A stretch of DNA of 64,000 bases from Paenibacillus polymyxa (GTDB lineage: Bacteria; Bacillota; Bacilli; Paenibacillales; Paenibacillaceae). Location of the stretch: NCBI RefSeq assembly GCF_001719045.1, contig NZ_CP015423.1, positions 4,897,501 to 4,961,500 of the forward strand. The letters are read 5' to 3'. The position numbers and the translations under genes were made by a program. The notes beneath the pieces are model-generated. The model saw only the letters and a list, made by a program, of their open reading frames with translations. It was not told the DNA's origin and searched no databases. Shown here piece by piece: positions 27,901 to 35,288 of this stretch. Position 1 is the stretch's first letter. Each line of letters opens with the position of its first letter.

Positions 27901-28050
27901 AGGGTAGAGGGTCGTGACCACAGCGGTTTTCTTGATAATATCCGGCGTTTCCTGCCGGGGAAGTTGAGAGACACTATATAGCCCGGCAACAATCGCCATG
28001 ATAAAAATAAAAAGGGTCAGTTTTTTCTTTTTGATAAAATATGCAATCAT
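24970..28050 (-). CDS. RND family efflux transporter, inner-membrane pump
   Basis: A 1026-residue AcrB-type proton antiporter. The N-terminal helix and LPRQETPDI segment, the YPGATPQKVEQTV porter motif, and the TM4 acidic pair in GILVDDAVVVNDNIERR (proton relay) are present, and the second half repeats the topology (EDARREGIEL near the TM10 loop). Bacillota have no outer membrane, so the pump presumably moves substrates (drugs, lipids or surfactant-like peptides; compare SwrC of B. subtilis) to the cell surface. Its start overlaps the stop of the membrane-fusion lipoprotein by four bases. Operon order is fusion protein, pump, regulator. Confidence 0.95.
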   Translation of the reverse strand: MIAYFIKKKKLTLFIFIMAIVAGLYSVSQLPRQETPDIIKKTAVVTTLYPGATPQKVEQTVTKPLEQKMKEINHIKKISSTSENGLSTIIIETEGNANAAEVWDTLRKKMNDAQSFLPTDAQKPVVNDDLNKVFIHSYAITGDSVEQLYQLNDMVISWKDQLKTIPGVSEVTIKGLPDQEVQIQIDAQKLQQYHISWEQLMSAVQKENEQYPIGNLDYNERTYRLNVKQSKDAQDLSKVIISRTDSGAPVYLSDVGTVLLTHNTSSYMAFFNGKPAITLTINGNTGSDVDTIYSKVNKEMQLLKPDLPNTFQLNTLFSQTERIDHIFHGLTRELLFAIAAVVIVCTLGLNLITSSFVALAIPISIAIGLIILPMLGITLNQVTVIGLIIVMGILVDDAVVVNDNIERRMMTLGESPKIAALNGTKEVSISILTATLATVASFAPLFFLSGDAGSLIKPLPFAVIFTLLASMLMSFTVIPIFREWYGQRNQKTPNSTMKPSGLLGKQIDALRNVYTSKLIPRVIKQPGLYAALGLLISTTLYGILALIPIDLFPRTNDPELSINVRMPTGTSIEETKRVTEDIAKWVKQQPHVETISYAAGGDAPRLFQDMTADAKTGTTVGQIAIIGEEGAFDPDEMADKWPSILKDRYPGQSISLKIAKVGVPLGKPISIRILGNDVDQLRSLSQQLKEGIMATRGTQDIQDNMENEGYTLDFQINKQAMDQYQVSNNDLTRTLLLMGNGVSFSRFDTGKDLINIKLKLSQTDQNPEILFQQLNVTNANGIQIPLSQLAELKPSFATQKINHYNLKRSITVEAEVHGRTASEVMKDVKLKLQDIKFPPGYTWEIGGEISGQDDILSEIGWLYVVVILLIFMLIFLQFYSFSTPLIILTTVYMAAAGGFLGLFILNMPVSFMGVLGLMTLAGIVVRNGIVLIEFIEDARREGIELKEAVVAATKARFRPILLTSLTAIVGLIPIALIGELMFRPLAYTIMFGLMYSTILTMFVVPSLYMVIARWKLKSQSKKLGVQ

Positions 28051-29459
28051 TTGCTCGTTCCCCCCATGATCTGAACGAGCAGCCCATCGTAGATCAGGTT
28101 TACTCCGGTGGTAACGATACGATCCCCGACATTCAGTCCCTTGGTAATTTCGAGCTTATTGTTGGACATCTGACCGACATTCACGATCGTCTTGACCGCT
28201 TTGTTGTTCACCACTTTATAGACAAAAGTATCTGTACCGTTATTAATGACAGCTTTGGCTGGGAGCAAAATTTGCTCACTCTGAGTCAGTTGGCGGCCTG
28301 CCTTTATGACTTGTCCCGGGGCCCAATCATGCTGGGGGTTAGGAACAATCACTTCCACGTTGATACTGCCCGTATTGGTGTTGGTGGCAGGATAAATTTT
28401 ACTGACCGTTCCTTCTCTGTTCTCATCGTACAGTTGAAGCTGGACTATCTGACCTTGCTTCCAGTTCGTGATTTCATGATCGGGAACAGGGAGCAGCACC
28501 TTGAGCTTGTCGATTTGTCCGATACGATATACCGGCTGTCCAGCGCTCGCCAATTGTCCCACCGTTGCTTTTTTCTCCAGAATAACGCCGGAAATGGGGG
28601 CTTTTAAAGCTGTCTTGGAGAGGGAAAGTTCGGCTTGCTTTTTGGCAATGACCGCTTGCTGATATGCCGCAGTTGAGTTATCTCGGGAGGCTCCAGCCTG
28701 TTCCTTCGCAGCGATAGCAGCTTCTTTCCCAGCTTGGGCTTGCTGTAGGCTGGATTCTGCCGATTGCCGATCTTCCAATGTTGCCCCCTCCTGGATTAAG
28801 GAGAGGGCTTCTTGTGTATCCTCCAGGTCCTTGGTGGCATTGGTCAAAGCGAGCTGCGCATTTTCATAATCGTTTTTGGTTGCAGCTCCCTGATCATATA
28901 AAAGCTTGGTGCGTTCAGCGGTAGCCTGTGCTTTAGTCAAAGCGGACTGTGCTCTTTGCACTTTGGTACGGACCTGTGCCCTTTCCTGCTCACGGGCACC
29001 CTTGTTCACTTTGTTAACTCCAGCTTGAGCTGCTGCCTTTTGCGCGTCGGCGGATTGAATGGAGGCATCTGCACTTGAAATGGCAGCTGTAGCATTTTTG
29101 ATACCTGCCTGTGCTTCAAGAATAGCTGTACTAGCCTGCTCCAGTTGTAGCTGGTAGCTGGATGAATCAAGCATCGTCAAGATCTGCCCCTGGGATACGG
29201 AGTCTCCCACATTGACTACTGTGTCGCGAATCAGTCCGGATAACTCAAAAGATACGGAGGTATCCTCATAGGGCTGTAGTGTGCCTGAAAGGTCAAAAGA
29301 AGCAGACAGCGGTTCTTTTTTAACAACCATCGCTTCCACCTTTTGCTTTTGTTGTTCTGCTGCTTCATTATTACTCGATCCTGTAGATGAGCAAGCTGAG
29401 GTGAACAGAAGAATGAATATAGCAGATATGTAGAGACTGGGTTTTAACAAGATGATCAT
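28047..29459 (-). CDS. RND efflux periplasmic adaptor lipoprotein (AcrA/HlyD family)
   Basis: A lipoprotein of up to 470 residues. The signal peptide ends in a lipobox (LLFTSAC-SS), so it is tethered to the outer face of the membrane. The biotinyl-lipoyl half motif (SFELSGLIRDTVVNVGDSVS) precedes a very long Ala/Gln-rich coiled-coil hairpin (about 95-280). The second lipoyl half (SKTALKAPISGVILEK) and beta-barrel follow. It couples to the RND pump encoded next. GAAAGG abuts ATG 29459, so the TTG three codons later (29450) is a credible alternative start. An outer-membrane channel partner is absent, as expected. Confidence 0.92.
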   Translation of the reverse strand: MIILLKPSLYISAIFILLFTSACSSTGSSNNEAAEQQKQKVEAMVVKKEPLSASFDLSGTLQPYEDTSVSFELSGLIRDTVVNVGDSVSQGQILTMLDSSSYQLQLEQASTAILEAQAGIKNATAAISSADASIQSADAQKAAAQAGVNKVNKGAREQERAQVRTKVQRAQSALTKAQATAERTKLLYDQGAATKNDYENAQLALTNATKDLEDTQEALSLIQEGATLEDRQSAESSLQQAQAGKEAAIAAKEQAGASRDNSTAAYQQAVIAKKQAELSLSKTALKAPISGVILEKKATVGQLASAGQPVYRIGQIDKLKVLLPVPDHEITNWKQGQIVQLQLYDENREGTVSKIYPATNTNTGSINVEVIVPNPQHDWAPGQVIKAGRQLTQSEQILLPAKAVINNGTDTFVYKVVNNKAVKTIVNVGQMSNNKLEITKGLNVGDRIVTTGVNLIYDGLLVQIMGGTSK

Positions 29460-29483
29460 CCTTTCTGTCTTTTTGTACTTTGA

Positions 29484-29545
29484 AGTTTATTTATAAACTC
29501 ATTAGTTCATAAGCGGATTATATGACCTGATTTGTGGCATGTCAA
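29484..29545 (-). promoter_or_regulatory. RND operon promoter with TetR-type operators at +1
   Basis: On the minus strand a consensus TTGACA (29545-29540), 17-bp spacer and TATAAT (29522-29517) are seen. Just downstream, over the expected start point, lie the perfect palindrome AGTTTAT-TT-ATAAACT (29484-29499) and an overlapping imperfect one, ATGAACT-AATG-AGTTTAT (29493-29510). These are good candidates for binding by the operon's TetR protein. Confidence 0.75.
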
Positions 29546-29632
29546 CAACTGATTACAAAAAAATGTCCCAAATTCAGGATGCGAAAGGGAGCAGATTCAG
29601 GTCCGTGGAAGTACATGGTAGACAAACGTAAA

Positions 29633-29665
29633 AACGACCTTTCTCAAAAGAAGAGAAAGGTCGTT
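29633..29665 (-). terminator. Terminator of the TPR gene
   Basis: AACGACCTTTCTC and GAGAAAGGTCGTT form a perfect 13-bp stem with a seven-base loop, followed on the minus strand by TTT and ACG. Confidence 0.85.
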
Positions 29666-29685
29666 AAGAAAATAAATATAGCTGT

Positions 29686-30363
29686 TTAGCCGACTAATTT
29701 ACGGAATAAGCTGCGTACAGCCCACTTGCGCTCACTTCGTTTGCGGTATTTGGGCAGAGAGCGATAGACGGCAATGGACTGGTTAAAGGCTACAGTGGCT
29801 TCATCCTTGCGTCCCAGCATACGGTACATCAGGCCTGTCAGATAATAGCTCTCACTGGAGGAAAACTGAATTTCCTGAAATTGCTGCAGATAATGAAGTG
29901 ACTTATTTACGTCGCGTTCCTTGAAAGCAGCGGCTAAATGCAAATAAGGCTCACCGTATTGCACTCGTGGGTTAATGTCCAGTGCTTTCAATAAATGCTG
30001 TTCTCCAACCTCCAGATGGTTTGTGTGTACTTCAGCCGTTCCCCGTGCGTTCCAATAGTCTGCTGATTCTTCATAACGGGATTGAATTTCCAATAACAGC
30101 TCCAAAGCCTGAGGATATTTCTTGCTTTCGATCCAGATACGAGCCAAATCGAACTTGGCAGCCACATCGTTGGCGTTTAGCGTAATCTGTTGGCGCAATC
30201 GAGCGGCATTGCGTCTTCTTTTCCATGGTTTGCTGATGCTGGGCAATACACCGACAAAGCTGCGATCCAATATGTAGATCACGATTAGGAGTACGAGCAT
30301 TGCCAAAAACGGGTTGCCGAGCAAACTCCATAGTAGAGAGAAAATTAAAAATTTCCCAATCAT
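29686..30363 (-). CDS. Membrane-anchored tetratricopeptide-repeat protein
   Basis: A 225-residue protein with two N-terminal hydrophobic segments (LIFSLLWSLLGNPFLAMLVLLIVIYIL) and a cytoplasmic part made of TPR-like helices: DVAAKFDLARIWIESKKYPQALELL, ADYWNARGTAEVHTNHLEVGEQHLLKAL and SYYLTGLMYRMLGRKDEATVAFNQSI. TPRs mediate protein contacts; no partner is evident. The C-terminus is strongly basic. ATG 30363 is preferred to 30393, because GGAG lies five bases before it and AGGAGG eleven. Monocistronic with its own terminator. Similar proteins are uncharacterised in Paenibacillus, so the function is open. Confidence 0.84.
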   Translation of the reverse strand: MIGKFLIFSLLWSLLGNPFLAMLVLLIVIYILDRSFVGVLPSISKPWKRRRNAARLRQQITLNANDVAAKFDLARIWIESKKYPQALELLLEIQSRYEESADYWNARGTAEVHTNHLEVGEQHLLKALDINPRVQYGEPYLHLAAAFKERDVNKSLHYLQQFQEIQFSSSESYYLTGLMYRMLGRKDEATVAFNQSIAVYRSLPKYRKRSERKWAVRSLFRKLVG

Positions 30364-30533
30364 TTTGCTCCAATCCTCCTGTGCATGTAACAATCCATAC
30401 TTTCCACATTATAGCATAGTGTTACTTTAAGGGTCATTAGCATGATAGATTTGGAAGGATGGTAGAGGAGCGAGAAGAAACATACTTATTTGTGATGCTC
30501 GATGTATAGTTTTACGAGAAAAGGAACCTTTTT

Positions 30534-30905
30534 TTATCCCCGCCAAAAGGTTGAACAGTCTGCCTTATCCAAAATATTAAACTCGATCATTTTCTCAAGT
30601 AATGAGAAATCAACTGGACTATCCCACTGGATACGTACCAACTGCTTGGTGTGATCATAGCCAGCCTGCACAATTAACTCAGAAAAATGATTAATCCCTG
30701 CCTTTTCAGGGGCAACGGCCAAATGATGTTTGGCTACGCTAAAGCCAATAATAAATGTGCCGTGATCCGTAAACATAGGCTGACTCCACGCAATTTTTGC
30801 CATTAAATTTGGAAACTTCTTGGTTACCCAAGCCAAAACTTCTTGCGTTCGAGCCCGATGTTGGGGGTTAAGAATATGCGCTAAATATTCTGCAAAAGCT
30901 TCCAT
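30534..30905 (-). CDS. DUF1801 protein (YdhG-type iron-chaperone-like)
   Basis: A 123-residue protein of the DUF1801 family. Its sequence [50 protein letters not shown] is close to Bacillus YdhG, described as a frataxin-like iron chaperone delivering iron to Fe-S cluster and haem assembly. The family's YjbR-like alpha/beta fold would be cytoplasmic. AAGGAGGGA precedes ATG 30905 by six bases. It stands alone, with about 140 bp upstream and 240 bp to the neighbours. Family call is secure; the iron role is transferred by similarity only. Confidence 0.85.
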   Translation of the reverse strand: MEAFAEYLAHILNPQHRARTQEVLAWVTKKFPNLMAKIAWSQPMFTDHGTFIIGFSVAKHHLAVAPEKAGINHFSELIVQAGYDHTKQLVRIQWDSPVDFSLLEKMIEFNILDKADCSTFWRG

Positions 30906-31147
30906 GTTGTTCCCTCCTTAATTAAAAATTATATCGTTCAGAAAAGTTCCTCAAACCTATTTGTCGTTAAAACTCCTCACAGAATGGCTCAGACAGATTC
31001 TTAACAACACCTATTTCCAACTATATATATTTTCAAACTAGATAGTCAAAAGGGTTTAACTATCATTTTATCGCAGCAACATATTTCTTAAGGAGTAATG
31101 GTCTGTTGAAAAATATAAAAATATATTTAGATATAAAAAAACACCTT

Positions 31148-31678
31148 TTATGTCCTGTTACATTCCTCAGCAAGAATAGAGTACAAATATGAATCATGAA
31201 ACTCGCCTTTGTAGTACCAGTGTTCACGCATCAAACCTTCACGTTGCATTCCGATCTGTTGCATAACCTTCTCAGAAGCCTTGTTTTCTGGACGACATGT
31301 TGCATAAATACGGTGGACAGCAAGTGTGCTAAATCCAAAGTCTAGTAACGCTAGTGCTGCCTCTGCTGCATAACCCTTCCCTTGATAATCTGGATTCAAA
31401 ACGTAACCCAATTCTGCATTAGTATCTTTGACATGAATACCCATACCGCCGATCAGGATTCCATTATTTTTCAGACAAACGGCTAGTTCGTAGTCTTGTC
31501 GTGGCTGTTCCTGCTGTGAAGCTAGAACTTGTTCTATATATGCCTTTGTATCTTCTTCTGTATTCGGTCCCCAGGCTGTATATCTAGTAACTTCAGGCAA
31601 TGACGTGTACGTATGTATACTTTCCCAATCAGATCTGACAATATCACGAATGATGAGCCGGTTTGTCTCAAATTGCAT
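31148..31678 (-). CDS. RimJ/RimL-type GNAT acetyltransferase
   Basis: A 176-residue protein of the RimJ/RimL/SpeG class of N-acetyltransferases. It begins with ETNRLIIRDIVRSDWESI, the class signature, and has motif A in AELGYVLNPDYQGKGYAAEAALALL (QGKGYA) and the ending HRIYATCRPENKASEKVMQQIGMQREG. Members acetylate ribosomal proteins, polyamines or small molecules; the substrate is unknown here. AGGAGGAAT precedes ATG 31678. It lies downstream of the NlpC/P60 gene on the same strand, separated by 234 bp that contain a GC-rich inverted repeat. Confidence 0.88.
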   Translation of the reverse strand: MQFETNRLIIRDIVRSDWESIHTYTSLPEVTRYTAWGPNTEEDTKAYIEQVLASQQEQPRQDYELAVCLKNNGILIGGMGIHVKDTNAELGYVLNPDYQGKGYAAEAALALLDFGFSTLAVHRIYATCRPENKASEKVMQQIGMQREGLMREHWYYKGEFHDSYLYSILAEECNRT

Positions 31679-31804
31679 AACGATTCCTCCTGTCTATAAT
31701 CAACAGACTCTACTTAGTATTTTAAAACGATTAACATCTCAATCCAATCTTTTATGCGTTCGTAGCCTTTAAACGTTAGACCTCCATTTAACAATGAACC
31801 CAGA

Positions 31805-31852
31805 CCTTTTGCCGCCTGAACGCAAACCGCAAGGGAGGCGTCCGGCAAAAGG
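31805..31852. repeat. GC-rich inverted repeat downstream of the NlpC/P60 gene
   Basis: CCTTTTGCCG (31805-31814) and CGGCAAAAGG (31843-31852) are perfect complements, with an inner CGCCT/AGGCG. There is no T-run on either side, so it is not a clear intrinsic terminator. It sits in the 234-bp gap between two minus-strand genes. Confidence 0.5.
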
Positions 31853-31912
31853 CAATCAGAAGATAATGAATGTGGTACTGGAATCCTCCTGTTATTGGCT
31901 ATCTGGTTCGTC

Positions 31913-32947
31913 CTAAAACAGTCTGCGCGCTGTGACGAAACGTTTCTGCCATTTATCGTCAAGCGTGTCAAAATGAACGCCGCGTTCTTTGGAGAAGGTA
32001 TGCAGCAACTTGTTGTTCCCTGCATAGATAGCCACATGGCCGATCTCCAGGCCGCGTGCGCTGAAGAACAGCAGATCGCCTTTGCGCAGCTCGTTCAGCC
32101 CGACTTTCCGGCCTTCTTTAGCCTGATCGTAAGAGACACGGGGGAGGTCGATAGAGAGCGTGTGCCGGAACACTTCCTTCACAAATGAAGAACAATCAAA
32201 GGTCGATGTCTGGCCGCCTGCTGCTCCGAATTCATAAGGAGTACCAAGGAATTTCTCTCCATAGGCGATCAGTTCATCTCCTTGTCGTTCCACCAGGGAT
32301 GGGCTGGTATAATCGCTGTATTTTGGTTTAGCCGATATGTATCCGGTCAGGTTGTCTTTAGTGCGCACTTCCAGCCAGAGAGCATTGACCTCGCGAATGA
32401 CATGAACCTTTTCGTCGGCTGGAATAAGCCGTAGGGAAGAGGAAGCTATCGATGAATCCGGTTTGCTGCGCAGGTTGACCCCGAAAAGAACCGTTGTGAA
32501 AAAATCGCCCCTGGAGGCAATTCGGATGGTCCGGGTCAAGGCCTCCCACTTTACTGTGCTCCCAAGTGCTTCGCTTACAAAACGCAGTGGAATCATCGTG
32601 TTGCCCTCAACAATCTGTCCTGGAACATTCAGGGACAGCGTATCGCCGTTTAAGGTGGCAGCGAGTTCCCCGATGCGATAGGTCAGCACAGTGTCGTTTT
32701 TGGTTGCCGTTACGGTTTTGCCGGATCCATCCCAGGAAAGCCTGGCTCCTTGCGCCTCAAACAACTGGCGCATGGGGATGAGCGTTGTCCCGTCTAGCAG
32801 CAGCGGCTGGACGGCAAGCTGAAGCGGGCGGTCATCTACATAAACGGTTGTCACCGGAGTCGTCCGTACCGACTTTGCATAAGAGGGGGGAGCTTGGAGC
32901 AGTGATACCGCCAGCAGAGCCAGCAATACTTTCTTGTTGATTGTCAT
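31913..32947 (-). CDS. Secreted NlpC/P60 cell-wall hydrolase with copper-amine-oxidase-N and SH3-like domains
   Basis: A 344-residue exported enzyme. A signal peptide (about 1-24, cleavage near SYA-KS) precedes a copper amine oxidase N-terminal-like domain (about 30-145) with the repeats GTTLIPMRQLFEAQGARLSW and GNTMIPLRFVSEALGSTVKW, common in Paenibacillus surface proteins. An SH3b-like region (about 150-215) follows. The catalytic NlpC/P60 domain holds nucleophile C252 in TFDCSSFVKEVF and H304 in IGHVAIYAG. It should cleave gamma-D-Glu-diamino acid bonds in peptidoglycan. The start has a GGTGATAA site. The combination of a CAO stalk with NlpC suggests wall anchoring by the stalk (inference). 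Confidence 0.92.
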   Translation of the reverse strand: MTINKKVLLALLAVSLLQAPPSYAKSVRTTPVTTVYVDDRPLQLAVQPLLLDGTTLIPMRQLFEAQGARLSWDGSGKTVTATKNDTVLTYRIGELAATLNGDTLSLNVPGQIVEGNTMIPLRFVSEALGSTVKWEALTRTIRIASRGDFFTTVLFGVNLRSKPDSSIASSSLRLIPADEKVHVIREVNALWLEVRTKDNLTGYISAKPKYSDYTSPSLVERQGDELIAYGEKFLGTPYEFGAAGGQTSTFDCSSFVKEVFRHTLSIDLPRVSYDQAKEGRKVGLNELRKGDLLFFSARGLEIGHVAIYAGNNKLLHTFSKERGVHFDTLDDKWQKRFVTARRLF

Positions 32948-33084
32948 GCTGTTATCACCTCATTGTGAATGTGTTCATCTAAGTTGTACGAGACTGCCTC
33001 CGATTAGTTGTGCACCAAATATTGGATTTATTCAAAAAAACAAAACAAACAAAAATAAAACAAAAAAATATCTGTGTTTTATTA

Positions 33085-33136
33085 TTGACATCAAAATAAA
33101 GTAAAGATAAAATTATATTTGTGAAATATTTCACTT
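33085..33136 (+). promoter_or_regulatory. Sigma-A promoter with Rex-type operator for the alcohol dehydrogenase
   Basis: TTGACA (33085-33090) and TAAAAT (33108-33113) are spaced by 17 bp. TTGTGAA-ATAT-TTCACTT at 33119-33136 matches the Rex consensus TTGTGAANNNNTTCACAA at all but the last two bases and covers the start of transcription. Rex is a repressor that leaves DNA when NADH/NAD+ is high. Confidence 0.78.
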
Positions 33137-33198
33137 TAGAGATTGATTCCATAATTAGAGAGGCATCAAGAAGTGAATCCTTAGGAGGCCGATTTTTT

Positions 33199-34350
33199 AT
33201 GAGTGCACATGTATTTTTTGTACCATCTATCAATCTTATGGGAACGGGATGTTTGCATGAAGTTGGGCCGTATATAAAAGAACTGAATTTAAACAAAGCT
33301 CTAGTCGTTACGGATAAATTTTTGATGAAGAGTGGCATTGCAGGCAAGGTTACATCTTTGCTGGATGATATTGGACTGAACTATACGGTATACGATGAAG
33401 TAAAACCAAATCCGACCTGTAAAAATGTACATGATGGTGTTCAGTTTCTGCAAGAAAACGGATGTGACTTTTTAATTTCGATTGGCGGAGGATCACCACA
33501 GGATACGGCTAAGGGAATCGGCATTATTGCTACCAATGGGGGACATATAACCGAGTATGAGGGCGTTCATAAATCCACGCATAAATCGCTTCCTATTGTG
33601 GCTATTAATACCACAGCAGGAACATCGGCTGAAATCACGATTAATTATGTCATTACGGACGAAGAGCGCAAGGTCAAGATGGTTATGGTTGATAAGAATA
33701 GTGTAGCTACGATTTCGGTCAACGACCCTGAACTGATGGTAGATAAACCCGCCGCATTAACGGCAGCTACAGGACTAGATGCTTTGACTCACGCTATTGA
33801 AGCTTTGGTTACGCCAGGCTCCTATCCTGTAACGGATGCGACTGCGTTGGCAGCAGTAGAGATTATTTTTAATCATTTGGCTCGTACGGTGAGCAACGGT
33901 CATGATATAGAAGCACGTGAGCAAATGGTATACGCTATTTTTTTGGGAGGACTTGCATTTAATAATGCTGGATTGGGTTACGTTCATGCGATGGCGCATC
34001 AGCTTGGCGGCGTATACGATTTGCCTCATGGTGTTTGCAATGCCATGCTGCTGCCGATTGTGGAGGAGGAGAACGCCAAGCATGTACCAGAGAAATTTCG
34101 TGCCATCGCTAAGGTCATCGGTTTTGAAGATAAGGGGAAAACGGATAAGGAATGCGCAGACTATGTAATCCAAAGAATCAAAGACCTGTCGAAGGAAGTT
34201 GGGATTCCTTCCAAACTTTCTGAACTGGGTGTAAATGAAGTGGATTTGGATCTGCTTGCCGAGAACTCAATGAAGGATGCTTGCGCTCCGGGCAATCCGT
34301 TCATACCTAGCAAAGAACAAGTTATCGAGATGTTTAAGAAAATTCTTTAA
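33199..34350 (+). CDS. Iron-containing (group III) alcohol dehydrogenase
   Basis: A 383-residue enzyme of the Fe-dependent alcohol dehydrogenase family, interconverting aldehydes and alcohols with NAD(H). The nucleotide-binding motif SIGGGSPQDTAKG lies near residues 96-108, TTAGTSAE near 140, GLDALTHAIE near 195, and metal ligands in HAMAHQLGG and PHGVCNAMLLP. AGGAGG lies nine bases before ATG 33199; an open frame from GTG 33121 starts inside the operator and is discarded. The promoter carries a Rex-type box, so the gene is expected to be induced when NADH builds up, as in oxygen limitation and fermentation. Confidence 0.94.
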   Translation: MSAHVFFVPSINLMGTGCLHEVGPYIKELNLNKALVVTDKFLMKSGIAGKVTSLLDDIGLNYTVYDEVKPNPTCKNVHDGVQFLQENGCDFLISIGGGSPQDTAKGIGIIATNGGHITEYEGVHKSTHKSLPIVAINTTAGTSAEITINYVITDEERKVKMVMVDKNSVATISVNDPELMVDKPAALTAATGLDALTHAIEALVTPGSYPVTDATALAAVEIIFNHLARTVSNGHDIEAREQMVYAIFLGGLAFNNAGLGYVHAMAHQLGGVYDLPHGVCNAMLLPIVEEENAKHVPEKFRAIAKVIGFEDKGKTDKECADYVIQRIKDLSKEVGIPSKLSELGVNEVDLDLLAENSMKDACAPGNPFIPSKEQVIEMFKKIL

Positions 34351-34382
34351 ATAAAAGGTACAATTATTTTACTAAATACTAT

Positions 34383-34435
34383 AAGGGCTGTCCCAGGAAA
34401 TGATCGAAGAATACTGGGAACGGCCCTTTTTATTT
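34383..34435 (+). terminator. Terminator of the alcohol dehydrogenase gene
   Basis: AAGGGCTGTCCCAG pairs with CTGGGAACGGCCCTT (small internal loop), followed by TTTATTT. It also lies just beyond the stop of the convergent TetR gene. Confidence 0.82.
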
Positions 34436-34445
34436 GCATTTTCTA

Positions 34446-35042
34446 CTAAGAGATTTGTGAGACTAGAGATAAGACAGCCCCATTGAAGATTAATGGCACA
34501 GCTCTCTCGGCTAAAGCTGTAGGAGACTCTTTTTTCCCTTCCGCATTCCAACGAAAGGTTACACCATAAATGGACCAGCTTAATATGTTCGCGGCAAGTT
34601 CTAACGTTCTTTGGTCTGTATTATTGGCTTCTCTTGTTATGAGTTGAAGTATGAATTGCTCTAATTGATTCTTAATATGTTCTTCCAGGATCGGTGCCAC
34701 TGAATTATATTTATGAACGCATTGATTACTTGAGTCGTGATAGTCACATAACGAAAGAATAAGTTTCTGAATGGTCTCCTCCGACAAACGTGCCTCAGCA
34801 TCAATCCTCTTGATAACATACTCCAAAAATGCGTCTGACAAAAGGGTTTCAAGCAGTGCATATTTATCTTGAAAATGTGCATAGAACGTGGCACGGTTAA
34901 TGGTGGCTTTTTGGGTAATGTCATTGATCGTAATCGTGTAGAAGTCTTTCTTATTTAATTGGTCAACGAATGCGTCGAGAATTAATCTACGTGTTCGAAT
35001 GACGCGCGGATCGTTTGGGTTGGGTGAAGTTACACCAGGCAT
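34446..35042 (-). CDS. TetR/AcrR family transcriptional regulator
   Basis: A 198-residue repressor with a standard HTH: TRRLILDAFVDQLNKKDFYTITINDIT, then ATINRATFYAHFQDKYALLETLL. The C-terminal ligand domain resembles the TetR_C_33/YfiR-like group. ATG 35042 or the TTG 35048 could be the start; AAGGAG lies upstream of both. It is divergent from the Old Yellow Enzyme gene across a 246-bp spacer, so it probably represses that enzyme and itself and responds to a reactive enone or similar compound (inference). A TGTTG-N6-CAACA repeat lies in its own promoter spacer. Confidence 0.9.
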   Translation of the reverse strand: MPGVTSPNPNDPRVIRTRRLILDAFVDQLNKKDFYTITINDITQKATINRATFYAHFQDKYALLETLLSDAFLEYVIKRIDAEARLSEETIQKLILSLCDYHDSSNQCVHKYNSVAPILEEHIKNQLEQFILQLITREANNTDQRTLELAANILSWSIYGVTFRWNAEGKKESPTALAERAVPLIFNGAVLSLVSQIS

Positions 35043-35082
35043 CCTCAAGACACTCCTTTCAGGTAAATCAAATGATTTCCCC

Positions 35083-35111
35083 ATTATAAACATGTGTTGT
35101 TTTGTCAACAA
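35083..35111 (-). promoter_or_regulatory. TetR gene promoter with operator in the spacer
   Basis: On the minus strand TTGTTG and TATAAT (35088-35083) are 17 bp apart. The inverted repeat TGTTG-TTTTGT-CAACA (35095-35110) overlaps the -35 and spacer, a plausible self-operator. Confidence 0.55.
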
Positions 35112-35288
35112 GTGAATTTAGATATACAACAATTTCATAACCCTTTTGGTTAAGCAACAGAATGAACATTTTGTCGGTTGAATGATAAATTAAACATTGC
35201 TAACATTTTACTTGCACCCCGTTTGATGATGCACGAGCCTTATATATAATCCTTTAAAACGATAAAAGAAAATGAGGAGGTACAATCC

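Noticed and set aside
31815..31850. GEMM/c-di-GMP riboswitch, suggested by CGCAAACCGCAAGGG
   Set aside because: The GGGACGCAAAGCC core and second helix are missing; only fragments resemble it.
31714..32037. A 107-codon minus-strand ORF overlapping the NlpC/P60 gene end
   Set aside because: It is another frame of the NlpC/P60 catalytic domain and of non-coding sequence; no ribosome site.
33121..33198. GTG start for the alcohol dehydrogenase at 33121
   Set aside because: It lies inside the Rex-type operator at the transcription start; ATG 33199 has AGGAGG.
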